A stretch of 64,000 nucleotides of DNA from a bacterium (GTDB taxonomy: Bacteria; Planctomycetota; Planctomycetia; Planctomycetales; Planctomycetaceae), in NCBI GenBank assembly GCA_016125225.1, contig WGME01000010.1:90710-154709 (forward strand), read 5' to 3'. The notes below the pieces were generated by a model. That model saw only the letters and a list, made by a program, of their open reading frames with translations, was not told the origin of the DNA and searched no databases. Positions 26,658-36,511 of this stretch are shown here, piece by piece. The first letter of the stretch is position 1. Every line of letters begins with the position of its first letter. Position numbers and translations under genes: made by a program.

Positions 26658-27881
26658 TTACTTCTTATACGCCCCCACTTCCGGAGCGTCCTTCTGTGCC
26701 TCGGGACCGAAGTATCGCAGGCCGACCAGCGGTTCGGTGCCGGTGTTTTCGAAGACCACGCCTTCCGCGGCGGCTTTGGCGGTGACGAAGACTTCGTCCA
26801 TGGTCATCTGGCCGAAACGGATCATCGCCGGGGTTTGCAGCTTGAGGCCATTGACGGTCCCTTCACCCTGCACGGTAATCCAGCCGTATGCACCGCCATC
26901 CTTGATGGTGACCTTGGTGCCGGGGTTGATGGTCAGTTCCTTCGCGGTGAAGTCCTGGGCCTTCTTGATGCGGCCGTAGACGATCCACTTGTCGAAGAAG
27001 CCTTCCTTCTCGCTGCCACTGCAGATGATCGGTTCGAGGTAATGGCTGTCCTTGAAGTTCGGATCGACGTTGCCTTCCCAGTCGAGGGCATCGACAAGGT
27101 AGGTGTTGTCGTTGTGCTTCTCGGCGGGGAAGTCTTTGGTGAGCAGCGACCGGGGCACCGCCCGGCCTTCCACCATCGACTGATACATACCGAAGACATC
27201 GCTACCCCACTGCGGTTCATAGGTGAGCAGCGAACCGGGAGCGTGCAGCACGCACGGCGGAATGAGCCAACCGGTGCCGACCTTCAGCCGGTAGGCCTTG
27301 GACAGGTCAAGAATGCCGTTGTCGCCATCGTTCCAGCGATCGAGACAGGCGATGACGTCTTCCTTCTTGGTGCCAGGTTCGAGGCCCATGAAGGTGTAGG
27401 GGAAGTTGTTGCCGACGTTGTTGAGTTGCGGCGGGAAGTAATAGCTTTCGGGCTTCCCTTCCTGCCCCACCAGCTTGGCCTGCTCGGCATTCTGGTGCAT
27501 GTGATGCGGAATTGGGCCCATGTTATCGAAGAACTTCGAGTAAACCGGCCACTTGTGATATTTGTTCCAGATGTAGTCGCCGACGATTTCGGCACCCAAC
27601 TCGGCGACCACGTCGCGCAGCAGGAACTTCTCGGACCCGGCGACGCAGTAGCTCAGGCCTTCGTCGTGGCTGCGGCCTTCGTTCGCGGCTTCCGTGGTGC
27701 TGGCAAACCAGCGTTCATCGATGCCGCCGCGGTGCGTGCCCAGGGCATAGTAATCGTGTGGGTGGAGCTTCAAGCGGCGTCCCGGTTGCAGGAACGACCG
27801 CGGCACCCACGTGGGAGCCAACCGCAACACACCCTTGCCCTCGGACAACGCCGCCGACGCCAACGACTTCACACTGGCCAT
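26658..27881 (-). CDS. Cupin protein, mannose-6-phosphate isomerase-like
   Basis: 407 residues. LLRLAPTWVPRSFLQPGRRL and LKLHPHDYYALG open the protein. MGPIPHHMHQNAEQAKLVG supplies the His cluster of a cupin metal site, and KVGTGWLIPPCVLHAPGSLL the second metal-binding strand. The C-terminal region (ELTINPGTKVTIKDGGAYGW) is a second cupin-like barrel. The family resembles class I mannose-6-phosphate isomerases, but the exact reaction is not established. It is the first gene of a minus-strand unit with the sugar isomerase-like gene at 25106-26155, now separated by a four-helix-bundle cassette. Cytoplasmic, with no signal peptide. Confidence 0.8.
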   Translation of the reverse strand: MASVKSLASAALSEGKGVLRLAPTWVPRSFLQPGRRLKLHPHDYYALGTHRGGIDERWFASTTEAANEGRSHDEGLSYCVAGSEKFLLRDVVAELGAEIVGDYIWNKYHKWPVYSKFFDNMGPIPHHMHQNAEQAKLVGQEGKPESYYFPPQLNNVGNNFPYTFMGLEPGTKKEDVIACLDRWNDGDNGILDLSKAYRLKVGTGWLIPPCVLHAPGSLLTYEPQWGSDVFGMYQSMVEGRAVPRSLLTKDFPAEKHNDNTYLVDALDWEGNVDPNFKDSHYLEPIICSGSEKEGFFDKWIVYGRIKKAQDFTAKELTINPGTKVTIKDGGAYGWITVQGEGTVNGLKLQTPAMIRFGQMTMDEVFVTAKAAAEGVVFENTGTEPLVGLRYFGPEAQKDAPEVGAYKK

Positions 27882-28003
27882 GAATCGAATTCCTGATCTC
27901 TAACGACAGAGGAACATCTGTGAATGGAAGACTTGAGGCGATCCACATCGCGAACCGGTATTGTGACGTGAACCACGCCGTTTTGCCAAGTCAGGCATCG
28001 GGG

Positions 28004-30253
28004 TCATTCGTGCCGTGGTTCGATGTGTAGCAGATGTCTCACGAGAAAGTCAGCCCGGCGACGTTTGCCGTAGGGGCTTTCTGCCGCTCCATGCCCCGCG
28101 CCCGGAATGACGAGCAAGTCGAAATCCTTGTCGGCCCGAATGAGGGCATCGACCACCTGCATCGTGGAGGCCGGGTCGACATTGCGATCGAGTTCGCCGA
28201 CCACGAGCAACAGCTTCCCTTGAAGCCGATGGGCCTGCGTCACGTTTGATTGCTCGGCGTAATGCGGGCCGACGGGATAGCCCATCCAGAGTTCGTTCCA
28301 CCAGACTTTATCCATGCGGTTATCGTGGCAACCACAATCGGCGACGCCCACTTTGTAGAAATCGGGATACATCAGCAGCCCGCGCACGGTGCTTTGCCCG
28401 CCCGCCGAGCCGCCGTAAATCCCGACGCGGCTCAGGTCCATCACGGGTTCTGCTTTCGCGGCCGCCTGCATCCATAACAATCGATCGGGGAAACCGGCGT
28501 CGCCGAGGTTCTTCCAGGCGACATCATGAAACGCCTTCGAGCGGTTCGAGGTCCCCATGCCATCGATCTGCACGGTGATGAAGCCTAACTCCGCCAGGGC
28601 TTGAGCACCCTGCATGGCCCGGAACGACTTCGGCACGAAACTGCCATGCGGACCGGCATAAATCTGTTCGACCACCGGGTACTTCTTCGCGGGATCGAAA
28701 TTCGTCGGCCGAAAGATCACACCATAAATCGGCGTCTTGCCATCCCGTCCCGCGGTCACAAACCGCTGCGGCATTTTCCAACCGAGTTTCTCCAGATCTG
28801 TAATGTCAGCCCTCTCCAGTTCACAGACCAGCGAACCATCCTCACTGCGGCGTAGCTCCGTCACCGGCGGCAAATCGACCCGTGAATAGCGATCAATCAG
28901 AAATCGGCCATCGGGTGAATACTCCACTTCATGCGTCCCATCGCCCGGCGTGAGAATCACCAGGCCGCTGCCATCGAAATTGATCCGACAATACAGCACA
29001 TGATACGGGTCCTGCTGCGGATCGATGCCCCCGGCTCGGAACCAGATTTGACGCTTCGTCTCATCGACCCGGTCTACCCCACGGACCACCCACTCCCCGT
29101 TTGTGATCTGCTGCTTCACGGCGCCAGTGGTCAAGTCATAAAGATAAAGGTGATTCCAGCCGTCGCGTTCCGACATCCAGATCGCTTCGTGCGTCTCATC
29201 CATGCGATGCAGATATTGCTTGTAGGCATAGTCGATGAAGGTGGGACTCTGCTCATCGATCAGCACGCGGACTGACCCGTCCGGCACGGTGACTTCGATC
29301 AGCCGCAGCGTCTGATGTCCCCGTTCGTTATCGACAAACGTGAACCGCCGGCTGTCCGCCGACCATGCCCCGGCGGTCAAACTCCACGGGCTCGGGAACA
29401 GGGCATCATCGATGGCGATCACCCGTCCCGTAGCGATTTCCATCAGCACCGGCTTGGTGATCGGCAGGCGATCGCCCGGCTTGTGATAGAAATACTTGTG
29501 CTGCTTCGGTTCGACCTGATCGCGCGGCGACGACTCGATGAGATGCACCCAGTGTTCGTCGCCGGAAATGGTCCGCCAGACGATGAGCCAGCGACTATCT
29601 GGCGACCAGTCGCCACGGCCTTCGTAAAAGTGTTTGCTCGTGCCATCGGTGGTCAGCGGCTGGGCCTGACCGGTCGCGGTCTCGATGCGTTGCAGATTGT
29701 GATCCCGCAGCCGCACCTGCCAGCGGCCATCGGGCGAAGTCATGTCACGCCGCCCGCGTCGTCGGTTCGGCAATGCTTCTGGCAAAGCCGGGGCCGGGGG
29801 AATCAGGAGTCCGGGGGAGACGCGGAGCGGCTCCAGCTGCACCGTCCAGCGCCAATGCTGCCAGTCGTAATATAAGGTGTCATTCGCTGACCAGTGGTAT
29901 TCCAGCCGTGCGAGTTCATCGAGGGTGATCACGGTCCCGGTGGTCGCCTGCATCTGTAACGCCAGATCGGTCGGCGTGAACGAGACACGACGACCCGTGG
30001 TGACATCGACGACCACCGTCGTCTGATCATCCTGCGGATCATTGTGCCGAAACAGCAACCGGTCTCCCGACGGCGACCACTCCGGCCGCACTCGCTCGTG
30101 CAGCACACGGCGACCCGCCTCGCGACCCAGCCGTTCCATGCGGGCATAATCGGCCGCCGTCCCCTGAGCCACGGCAGCACAGGGAAACGCGATCGCCCCA
30201 CACAACCCCATCATGAGTCCACAACGCCACAACATCACGAGGTCCACCATCAT
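28004..30253 (-). CDS. S9 family prolyl oligopeptidase (DPP-IV-like)
   Basis: 749 residues with a signal peptide (LMMGLCGAIAFPCAAVAQG). The N-terminal propeller (about 50-500) shows DPPIV-type segments such as SPDGRWQVRLRDHN, SPDSRWLIVWRT and IWMSERDGWNHLYLYDLTTG. The C-terminal alpha/beta hydrolase domain (about 530-745) has the nucleophile Ser in GIYGGSAGGQ, the Asp in VGELDRNVDPAS and the His in PGAGHGAAE, so the triad is complete. It is an exported aminopeptidase or oligopeptidase cutting after proline or alanine, possibly for peptide scavenging. It is monocistronic, with no functional link to its neighbours. Confidence 0.93.
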   Translation of the reverse strand: MMVDLVMLWRCGLMMGLCGAIAFPCAAVAQGTAADYARMERLGREAGRRVLHERVRPEWSPSGDRLLFRHNDPQDDQTTVVVDVTTGRRVSFTPTDLALQMQATTGTVITLDELARLEYHWSANDTLYYDWQHWRWTVQLEPLRVSPGLLIPPAPALPEALPNRRRGRRDMTSPDGRWQVRLRDHNLQRIETATGQAQPLTTDGTSKHFYEGRGDWSPDSRWLIVWRTISGDEHWVHLIESSPRDQVEPKQHKYFYHKPGDRLPITKPVLMEIATGRVIAIDDALFPSPWSLTAGAWSADSRRFTFVDNERGHQTLRLIEVTVPDGSVRVLIDEQSPTFIDYAYKQYLHRMDETHEAIWMSERDGWNHLYLYDLTTGAVKQQITNGEWVVRGVDRVDETKRQIWFRAGGIDPQQDPYHVLYCRINFDGSGLVILTPGDGTHEVEYSPDGRFLIDRYSRVDLPPVTELRRSEDGSLVCELERADITDLEKLGWKMPQRFVTAGRDGKTPIYGVIFRPTNFDPAKKYPVVEQIYAGPHGSFVPKSFRAMQGAQALAELGFITVQIDGMGTSNRSKAFHDVAWKNLGDAGFPDRLLWMQAAAKAEPVMDLSRVGIYGGSAGGQSTVRGLLMYPDFYKVGVADCGCHDNRMDKVWWNELWMGYPVGPHYAEQSNVTQAHRLQGKLLLVVGELDRNVDPASTMQVVDALIRADKDFDLLVIPGAGHGAAESPYGKRRRADFLVRHLLHIEPRHE

Positions 30254-30669
30254 GTTGGCTAATATGCCCCTGAAACATGAGATGTTACCTCAGACTCGCA
30301 CGGCTGTCGTGGGAAGGTAACGTCTCTTATGAACCAGCCCGCAGCGCCAGCAAGGGAACTGAAGTCAATCCGCAGAAAACGCCCCTTCTGCCAGCGTAGC
30401 TTCACGATGTGCACAGGTTCCCAAACGCAGTACAGATCGCTCTGCAACAGCACTGCGTTTGATCAATCTTATGGCTTTGCCACATCCAGTTTCCGGATCC
30501 CGACGGGTTTTATCTCTTTGAACAGTTCGGTCGGCCAGTCAAGGATGATGGATTGAGAAAGCCTTGTTGGTTTGTAGGGAATGACTTGCAGAGAGTGAAA
30601 CACCCTCCGATGATGGACATATCAACGGCATGAATGCATCCACAAAAGCTGCCTGAGACGAAACAACAC
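30254..30669. other. Intergenic region with a possible decayed minus-strand gene (416 bases)
   Basis: No intact gene is seen. On the minus strand one frame reads PTELFKEIKPVGIRKLDVAK then a stop at 30469-30471. After another stop it continues WEPVHIVKLRWQKGRFLRID to 30259. The interrupted frame looks more like protein than random sequence but I cannot name a family. The region also has to hold promoters for the divergent S9 peptidase and DUF1592 genes. Confidence 0.3.
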
Positions 30670-33126
30670 ATGAAACGCGTGCCCTACGACTTCGCTTCGG
30701 TGCGAATTGCTTTATTGGCCACAGGAACCTTCTTATGTTTAGCACCGATTCTACAAGGAGATGATTCCTTCGAGGGGTTTCTGGAGAAGCATTGTGTCCG
30801 CTGTCATGGCCCGGCGAAAGTTGAAGGGGATGTGCGGATCGATCAGTTTTCTCGCGATTTCAAATCGGGCGCGGATGCGCACCACTGGGGCGAAGTCCTC
30901 GATCGGATCAATTCCGGGCAGATGCCGCCGAGTGATGAGCCCAAGCCCATGCAGGATGAGATTGCGGCGTTTGTGACGAGTCTCGACTCACGGCTCAAAG
31001 AGGGACGAGCCGCGCGGATGGCAGCCCGTGCAGCCGTGGCTCATTACCGACTCAGCCGGAAAGAGTATGAGAACACTGTCTATGACTTGCTCGGCGTGCG
31101 CTATGATCCCGCCAAACCCGGGGAGCTGAATGAAGATACCTTGTGGCATGGATTTGAACGCATTGGGTCAGAACTCTCGCTCTCGCCGTCGCATGTCGAT
31201 CGTTATTACCGTGCCGCTGAGATCGTGCTCGACCGTGCCTTTCCGGCAACTTCCGGTGAAGCGCGCACGGTGCGAAAAACCGCGCTCGATCTCCGCTACC
31301 ACGGTGGCAAGGCCCAGCAGGAAGTGCTCGATCGGTTCGGCATCAAGCGGCCTCTGCGCTATCTTCTCTTTCCCGGTCGCGTGGAGACCGCACTCTCGCC
31401 GAACTGGTTTGGAAGAACGGGTCCGGAACACTCCGGGCTTTACAAGTTCCGTATTCAAGCCAGCGGCATTCGTCCACTCGGAGGTCAGCTGGCCCACCTC
31501 AGCATCGGCAAGTCGACTGGTGAAGAAACCGTAGCGGGTCTCATCGAATTCGACATCACCGCCTCGGAAGACAAGCCGGCGGTGCATGAGTTTGAAGTCT
31601 TTCTGGAGATGCCCGCAACACTGCACTTCGCCGTCGTTGCGACGGATGTTGTAGACCGAAGAGCCGGGGCCGCCTTTCGTAATGCGCTCGCCAGTCCCAA
31701 CTACCTGTTTACTCACAGCAGTGAAACGCTGCTACTGAACCCGAACGCTCCGCAGATGTTTGATGACCAGGGAAACGGTTTGTTCTCGACAGTGCTGATC
31801 GATTGGATTGAATGGGAGGGGCCGCTGGAAACCGAGGCGGAGAAGTCACGACGAATTGCCTTGGTACCTCCCGATGACGCCACGCCTGAAGTTGTCGCCG
31901 AGCATCTGCAGCGCTTCGCCCAACGAGCTTGGCGGAGGCAGGTCAAGCAGGAAGAACTGACCGACTATCTTCATGCTTACCAGGCAGAATGCGAGGCAGG
32001 AGAAAAGACCGCCGATGCCTACCGCGTTGCGATGGCGGGTGTGCTGACTTCCCGGCATTTCATTTACATCGTCGAGGGAGATCTCGCCGCTCGCGAACGT
32101 CTCAATGAGTCGGAACTCGCGACGCGACTCTCGTATTTCCTATGGAGTTCGATGCCAGACGAGAGGCTTTTCGCTGCCGCTCAGAATGGCAATCTGAATG
32201 GCGAAACGCTGAAAAATGAAGTCGACCGGCTACTGGCCGATAGCAAATCCAGCCGTTTTGTGGAGGACTTCGCACGGCAATGGCTTCAATTACACCGTCT
32301 GGGAATGTTTCCGCCAGATAAGAAACTGTATCCCGCCTATGACCCTTGGCTGGAAACCAGTATGCGTGCCGAACCGGTTGAGTTTTTCCGCGAGATGTTT
32401 GCAAAGAATCTGCCAATCGACAGCCTGATTGATTCAGACTGGACGATGGCCAATGCTCGACTGTGCGACTTCTACGGTCTGCCTGAGCCCCAAACTGGCG
32501 GCTTCCAACGCGTAACGCTCCAGCCAGAAGATCACCGTGGCGGCCTGTTGACGATGGGGGCGGTATTGGGCCTCACCTCGGACGGTACCCGCCACCGCCC
32601 TGTTCACCGTGGAGTCTGGGTCAGTGAAGTGATTTTTGGTCGAACTCCGCCTCCTCCTCCCGCAAATGTCGACCCGATTGAACCTAACCCGCCCGAAAGC
32701 CCGAAGGCGACCATTCGCCAGAAGATCGAAGCCCACCGCAGCCATGCAAGTTGTGCCGCCTGTCATGCGAAGATCGACCATTTTGGTATCGCCTGGGATA
32801 ACTACGACGCGATCGGACAATGGCGTACACGAGAATCCGTTGCCAAAGGAACCGGAGAAGATCCGCAGATTGATGCCTCCGGCGTGATGCCGGACGGACG
32901 AGCGTTTCAGGATTCCGTCCAATTCAAACAGCTGTTACTCGAAGACTGCGACCAGATCGCGCGGGCCTTCATCGAGCATCTTTGCACTTATGCTCTCCGC
33001 CGTGTACTCACCGTGGACGACCAGGACGACCTGAAGTTCATCACGGCTGAAGCGAAGGCGAGCGGGTACCGCATCAAGGACATCGTTCGAGCGGTGGCCT
33101 TGTCGGACTTGATGAAAAAGCGGTGA
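30670..33126 (+). CDS. DUF1592-family protein with cytochrome c-like domain
   Basis: 818 residues from ATG 30670; the frame is open to 30634 but 30670 gives the signal peptide ([18 protein letters not shown]). [20 protein letters not shown] is the N-terminal haem-binding domain. The usual string follows: DUF1587 ([18 protein letters not shown]), DUF1595, DUF1592 ([16 protein letters not shown]), DUF1588 ([20 protein letters not shown] with PPPPPANVD) and DUF1585. A second CxxCH lies near the end ([19 protein letters not shown]). Exported and presumably redox active; substrate unknown. In planctomycetes it is typically followed directly by a DUF1552 gene. Here a four-helix-bundle cassette sits between the two. 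Confidence 0.93.
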   Translation: MKRVPYDFASVRIALLATGTFLCLAPILQGDDSFEGFLEKHCVRCHGPAKVEGDVRIDQFSRDFKSGADAHHWGEVLDRINSGQMPPSDEPKPMQDEIAAFVTSLDSRLKEGRAARMAARAAVAHYRLSRKEYENTVYDLLGVRYDPAKPGELNEDTLWHGFERIGSELSLSPSHVDRYYRAAEIVLDRAFPATSGEARTVRKTALDLRYHGGKAQQEVLDRFGIKRPLRYLLFPGRVETALSPNWFGRTGPEHSGLYKFRIQASGIRPLGGQLAHLSIGKSTGEETVAGLIEFDITASEDKPAVHEFEVFLEMPATLHFAVVATDVVDRRAGAAFRNALASPNYLFTHSSETLLLNPNAPQMFDDQGNGLFSTVLIDWIEWEGPLETEAEKSRRIALVPPDDATPEVVAEHLQRFAQRAWRRQVKQEELTDYLHAYQAECEAGEKTADAYRVAMAGVLTSRHFIYIVEGDLAARERLNESELATRLSYFLWSSMPDERLFAAAQNGNLNGETLKNEVDRLLADSKSSRFVEDFARQWLQLHRLGMFPPDKKLYPAYDPWLETSMRAEPVEFFREMFAKNLPIDSLIDSDWTMANARLCDFYGLPEPQTGGFQRVTLQPEDHRGGLLTMGAVLGLTSDGTRHRPVHRGVWVSEVIFGRTPPPPPANVDPIEPNPPESPKATIRQKIEAHRSHASCAACHAKIDHFGIAWDNYDAIGQWRTRESVAKGTGEDPQIDASGVMPDGRAFQDSVQFKQLLLEDCDQIARAFIEHLCTYALRRVLTVDDQDDLKFITAEAKASGYRIKDIVRAVALSDLMKKR

Positions 33127-33137
33127 GCTAGAAGTAA

Positions 33138-33149
33138 TTAGCGATTAGC
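33138..33149. repeat. Left arm of a 12-base inverted repeat (cassette 2)
   Basis: TTAGCGATTAGC, an exact reverse complement of 33587-33598. It lies 12 bases after the DUF1592 stop and 40 bases before the four-helix-bundle start. Confidence 0.75.
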
Positions 33150-33189
33150 CAAACCAAAATGCATGTTGTTCGCCCGTAGCTAAACGCTT

Positions 33190-33552
33190 ATGAAGAACTT
33201 TCGAGACTTGCAGATTTGGGATCGTTCCCATCAACTTACGCTGGCGATTTATCGCCTGACGCAGGAATTTCCGAAAACAGAAACCTATGGACTCGTCAGT
33301 CAAATGCGTCGCTCTGCTTCATCCATTCCCACCAATATCGCAGAAGGTTGTGGAAGGAATACCGAGCGAGATTTTGCAAGGTTTCTCGATAATGCTATGG
33401 GCTCTGCGTCGGAACTCGAATACCAACTCATCCTGACACGCGACCTGAAGTACATCTCGCTCGACATATTTGAAGTAACATTCGCTGAACTGACAGAAAT
33501 CAAACGTATGCTGAATGCTTTTATGCAAAGGTTGAGGGCTGCTAACGAATAA
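33190..33552 (+). CDS. Four-helix-bundle protein (S23/IVP-like), cassette 2
   Basis: 120 residues. It begins with the classic family N-terminus MKNFRDLQIWDRSHQLTLAI and has LVSQMRRSASSIPTNIAEGC, DFARFLDNAMGSASELEYQL and LTEIKRMLNAFMQRL, all four helices of the S23/IVP-like bundle. The protein is small and helical with no catalytic motif, and its molecular role is unknown. It interrupts the DUF1592/DUF1552 pair, runs in their direction, and is bracketed by a perfect 12-base inverted repeat (33138-33149 and 33587-33598). It is clearly diverged from the other bundle protein at 26228-26650, so the two cassettes are independent arrivals rather than a local duplication. Confidence 0.92.
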   Translation: MKNFRDLQIWDRSHQLTLAIYRLTQEFPKTETYGLVSQMRRSASSIPTNIAEGCGRNTERDFARFLDNAMGSASELEYQLILTRDLKYISLDIFEVTFAELTEIKRMLNAFMQRLRAANE

Positions 33553-33586
33553 CAGTGATCTTTGAGTCGATTTGCCACCGCTAGCT

Positions 33587-33598
33587 GCTAATCGCTAA
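33587..33598. repeat. Right arm of the 12-base inverted repeat (cassette 2)
   Basis: GCTAATCGCTAA, exact inverse of 33138-33149. It lies 34 bases after the four-helix-bundle stop and 21 bases before the DUF1552 start. Confidence 0.75.
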
Positions 33599-33619
33599 CA
33601 GCCATCAAGGAGCTTTCTC

Positions 33620-34975
33620 ATGAACTTCCTTTCGCAATCCTGGTTGATCGACCGTCGACATGCCCTGCGGGCGATGGGGACGTGCATCGCTTTGCCGTTT
33701 CTGGAATGCATGGTGCCGCTTCGGGCTGCCGAAGAGAAATCTGCCACTCCGCGACGCAGTGCATTCATTTATCTGGCGAACGGCGTCCATTCGCTGAACT
33801 ACCAGATCACAACGCCGGGGAAAGATTATCAGTTTTCGCGGTCACTCAAGCCCCTGGAAAAGCACCGTGACGTGATCACGCCAATCAGCGGCCTGCATCA
33901 TCCGGGTGCGCTCAGCCACCATCACAACTGTATCTCGGTCTGGCTGACAGGCGGCAAGCTTGGCCCTTCGGATCGGAACACCATCTCTGTGGACCAGAAG
34001 ATGGCCGAGATCACTGCGAAACATACTCGGTATTCTTCCCTGGAAATCGCCATCACTCAGGATTCTCTGGCCTGGACCGCAGACGGCGTCCGGCTTCCCG
34101 CGATGCGTCGTTGCAGCGAGATTTTCGCATCTCTGTTCGAAGAACCCAAAGGTGGCACGGGAGTACAGCGACGTGCGTTGCGACGCAAAGGGAGCGTGCT
34201 GGACGCCAATCTAGCCGAAGTACGCAAGCTTGAGCAAAGCATGGGATCTGCTGACAAAGGACGCATGGAACAGTACCTCACATCGGTTCGTGAGGCAGAG
34301 ATTCGGACACGCCGGGCCGACGCCTGGCTCGACACGCCGCTTCCCGCCATCTCTGACGCCGACCGACAACGCACGAACCGCGACATTGCTCATACGATGG
34401 CGGGCGACTATTTCCGCACCGTCTATGATCTGATCGTACTCGCGTTCCAGACCGATGTGACCCGCGTGGCTACGTTCAGCCTGGGTGGCGAGGGAGATGC
34501 GATCTCTATTCCCGAAATCGGTATCACCGAGTCGCGTCACCAACTCAGCCATCATGGCGGCGATCCGGGCTATATGGAAAAACTCACTAAGTATGACACC
34601 TTCGCTATCGAGCAATACAGTTACTTCCTGACACGGCTTGCGGAAACAAACGACCTGAACGGGAAGCCGCTCCTTGGTACGACTATGGCCCTCTTTGGCA
34701 GCGGGATGTCTTATGGACATAGCCACGGCAACGCCAATCTGCCACTTGTGCTGGCTGGCGGATCGGAGTTGGGATTGAAGCACGGCAGTCATCTCGATTT
34801 CAACCAGGGGCATTTCAAGGGATATCAGCTCGACAAACCCACCGAGCACTATTCGCTCTGCAGCCGACCTGCCAACTCCGATGCTCACATGAGCAATCTC
34901 CTCCTCTTGATGGCCCAGCGAATGGGCGTGGATACCGATACGTTTGGCGATAGCAATAAGGCCATCGAATTATGA
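33620..34975 (+). CDS. DUF1552 protein
   Basis: 451 residues with a good Shine-Dalgarno (AAGGAG) 8 bases upstream. The N-terminus ([20 protein letters not shown]) resembles a Tat-type signal. Family blocks are [89 protein letters not shown] and [20 protein letters not shown]. Like DUF1501 proteins, it is related to the alkaline-phosphatase-type fold, with no known function. It is encoded with DUF1592 in nearly every planctomycete locus I know of, so the two are expected to work together outside the cytoplasm. The downstream gene overlaps it by 4 bases (ATGA). Confidence 0.92.
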   Translation: MNFLSQSWLIDRRHALRAMGTCIALPFLECMVPLRAAEEKSATPRRSAFIYLANGVHSLNYQITTPGKDYQFSRSLKPLEKHRDVITPISGLHHPGALSHHHNCISVWLTGGKLGPSDRNTISVDQKMAEITAKHTRYSSLEIAITQDSLAWTADGVRLPAMRRCSEIFASLFEEPKGGTGVQRRALRRKGSVLDANLAEVRKLEQSMGSADKGRMEQYLTSVREAEIRTRRADAWLDTPLPAISDADRQRTNRDIAHTMAGDYFRTVYDLIVLAFQTDVTRVATFSLGGEGDAISIPEIGITESRHQLSHHGGDPGYMEKLTKYDTFAIEQYSYFLTRLAETNDLNGKPLLGTTMALFGSGMSYGHSHGNANLPLVLAGGSELGLKHGSHLDFNQGHFKGYQLDKPTEHYSLCSRPANSDAHMSNLLLLMAQRMGVDTDTFGDSNKAIEL

Positions 34976-36213
34976 TTCGTTCCCACAATCCAGCTTGGCT
35001 CGTTCTGGTCTGCTTCGTCTTTTGCTTGATCTCGCATGCCGCGCCAGCGGCGGATGAGCCGTTTCGACCAGAAGTGGGTCAGTTTCCTCCTTTGGAAAAA
35101 TCTCGCGAATACCGTGGTGTGCTGGCATTCGTGGATCATGTGAATCGCCGTGGCAGTCTGCGCGTGGAATCCACGGGTGAGTTCTTTCGCAATCCTCCGC
35201 ATCCTTTTGCGATGCTCCCCTACGGTATGGTTCGCCAGCACGGTGCACCGGCCGATCTTCGAGATATTCCGCTGGGGACCGTCTTACACGTCCGGGGTTT
35301 TCTCCCGCCAGACATCACGACCTCCGTCGTTCCCGTTTCCGACAAAGGACGGCCCGACCGGCCAGCCGAGAACCATGTGCTCCTTCTTGAGGACGAGCCC
35401 AGCTTCTGCCTGCGGGAAGGCAAGATCTGGAAGCTCAAGGAAGTGGACCTACAGAACAATCAGGGCATGATCGTCGCAAGTCGTGAACCTGCGGATGAAG
35501 AGAACAGCCGACCCCAAGAGGAAAAGCTGACATTCAATGCCGCTACCCGAATCTGGCGCGGGCGTGAATGCCTTCTAGTCGTCGATTTGGTTTCCGAGGG
35601 CATTTGGCCAAAGAACGGGAAGAAAGATCTGGCCGGCCAAGCTGTTCATCTCGGACTCTCCTGGCAACCCACTCCCGGCGGCGTGTTTCTGCGGTACCAT
35701 ATCACAGACATCTGGCTGGATGAGGTTGCCATGCAGCGTGCCGCACAAATCCAGAACGAGTTGCACAAGGCGCTGATCCGCAGCCGCTGGATGTCCGCCT
35801 GGGTCGATACCGTCGAGTACGGCAAGTTCGGCCGCGCCACCGTCACCGTAACTTTGTTCGGGGGTATGGATCCGTCTCTATATGCCGACTTCAAAAAGGG
35901 CGAACAGGGCGTGATGAATGCGGCGGAGAACACATTGAAACATGCCGGCGGAGCTTATGGTCCGGCCCATATGGCATCACGTGGTCCTATTCTGGAAGTC
36001 ACCCAAACCACCGGAGAGATCCCTCAGGGAAGCAGCGGAATCCAGGTCCGTTTTGAAACGGACCTCATCATCGAAGGTATCCGCCCCGGCAGAGTCGTCC
36101 GCATCCGACCTGGGAGTTGGCCTGAACTGACCATCCCTCGCGACGAATATCTGAATGACGGAAACAACCCGGAAGACCGCTTCCCGACAACGGCCATCTT
36201 TCCCAAATACTGA
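34972..36213 (+). CDS. Secreted protein of unknown function, coupled to DUF1552
   Basis: 413 residues. A signal peptide is clear ([20 protein letters not shown]). The rest is predicted soluble. It includes repeated beta-rich stretches ([60 protein letters not shown]), which suggest small barrel or OB-like modules, and a helical, positively charged patch around residues 262-277. No catalytic or cofactor motif is visible and I do not recognise the family. Its ATG overlaps the DUF1552 stop (ATGA), so the two are translationally coupled and probably act in the same process. Reading frame and coupling are certain; function is unknown. Confidence 0.8.
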   Translation: MIRSHNPAWLVLVCFVFCLISHAAPAADEPFRPEVGQFPPLEKSREYRGVLAFVDHVNRRGSLRVESTGEFFRNPPHPFAMLPYGMVRQHGAPADLRDIPLGTVLHVRGFLPPDITTSVVPVSDKGRPDRPAENHVLLLEDEPSFCLREGKIWKLKEVDLQNNQGMIVASREPADEENSRPQEEKLTFNAATRIWRGRECLLVVDLVSEGIWPKNGKKDLAGQAVHLGLSWQPTPGGVFLRYHITDIWLDEVAMQRAAQIQNELHKALIRSRWMSAWVDTVEYGKFGRATVTVTLFGGMDPSLYADFKKGEQGVMNAAENTLKHAGGAYGPAHMASRGPILEVTQTTGEIPQGSSGIQVRFETDLIIEGIRPGRVVRIRPGSWPELTIPRDEYLNDGNNPEDRFPTTAIFPKY

Positions 36214-36223
36214 ACCTCAAAGG

Positions 36224-36388
36224 TCATGGACGCAGCATGCCGTCCCATACTTGCTCCGTTTGAGCGTCGTGGTATTCGGCTGCAATCTGCAGCTCGATCG
36301 GTTCCGGATCAATGATCTTGTGGCTCAGGTAAAGCTCCCGAGAGGATCGAGGCAGGATAACCGGCTTCTGACTCTTGCTGAAGTGCCG
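36224..36388 (-). pseudogene. C-terminal remnant of an unidentified minus-strand gene
   Basis: Between the secreted-protein gene and the kinase gene, the minus strand is open for 54 codons and ends at a TGA (36224-36226). The translation (PRSSRELYLSHKIIDPEPIE, LQIAAEYHDAQTEQVWDGML, RP) is strongly protein-like. There is no start codon and a stop lies just upstream at 36389-36391, so only a gene tail remains. I do not recognise the family. The rest of the 298-base gap shows nothing else. Confidence 0.4.
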
Positions 36389-36511
36389 TCACGCGGATCG
36401 ATTTGCTTATGATCTGGTAGGCAATTCAGTCCAAATAGAATTGCCCGGACCACTTCTCACGGCATATGATGTCTGTTCTGCGGGTTTTCTAGTTGACAGT
36501 GCGGATTTGAC

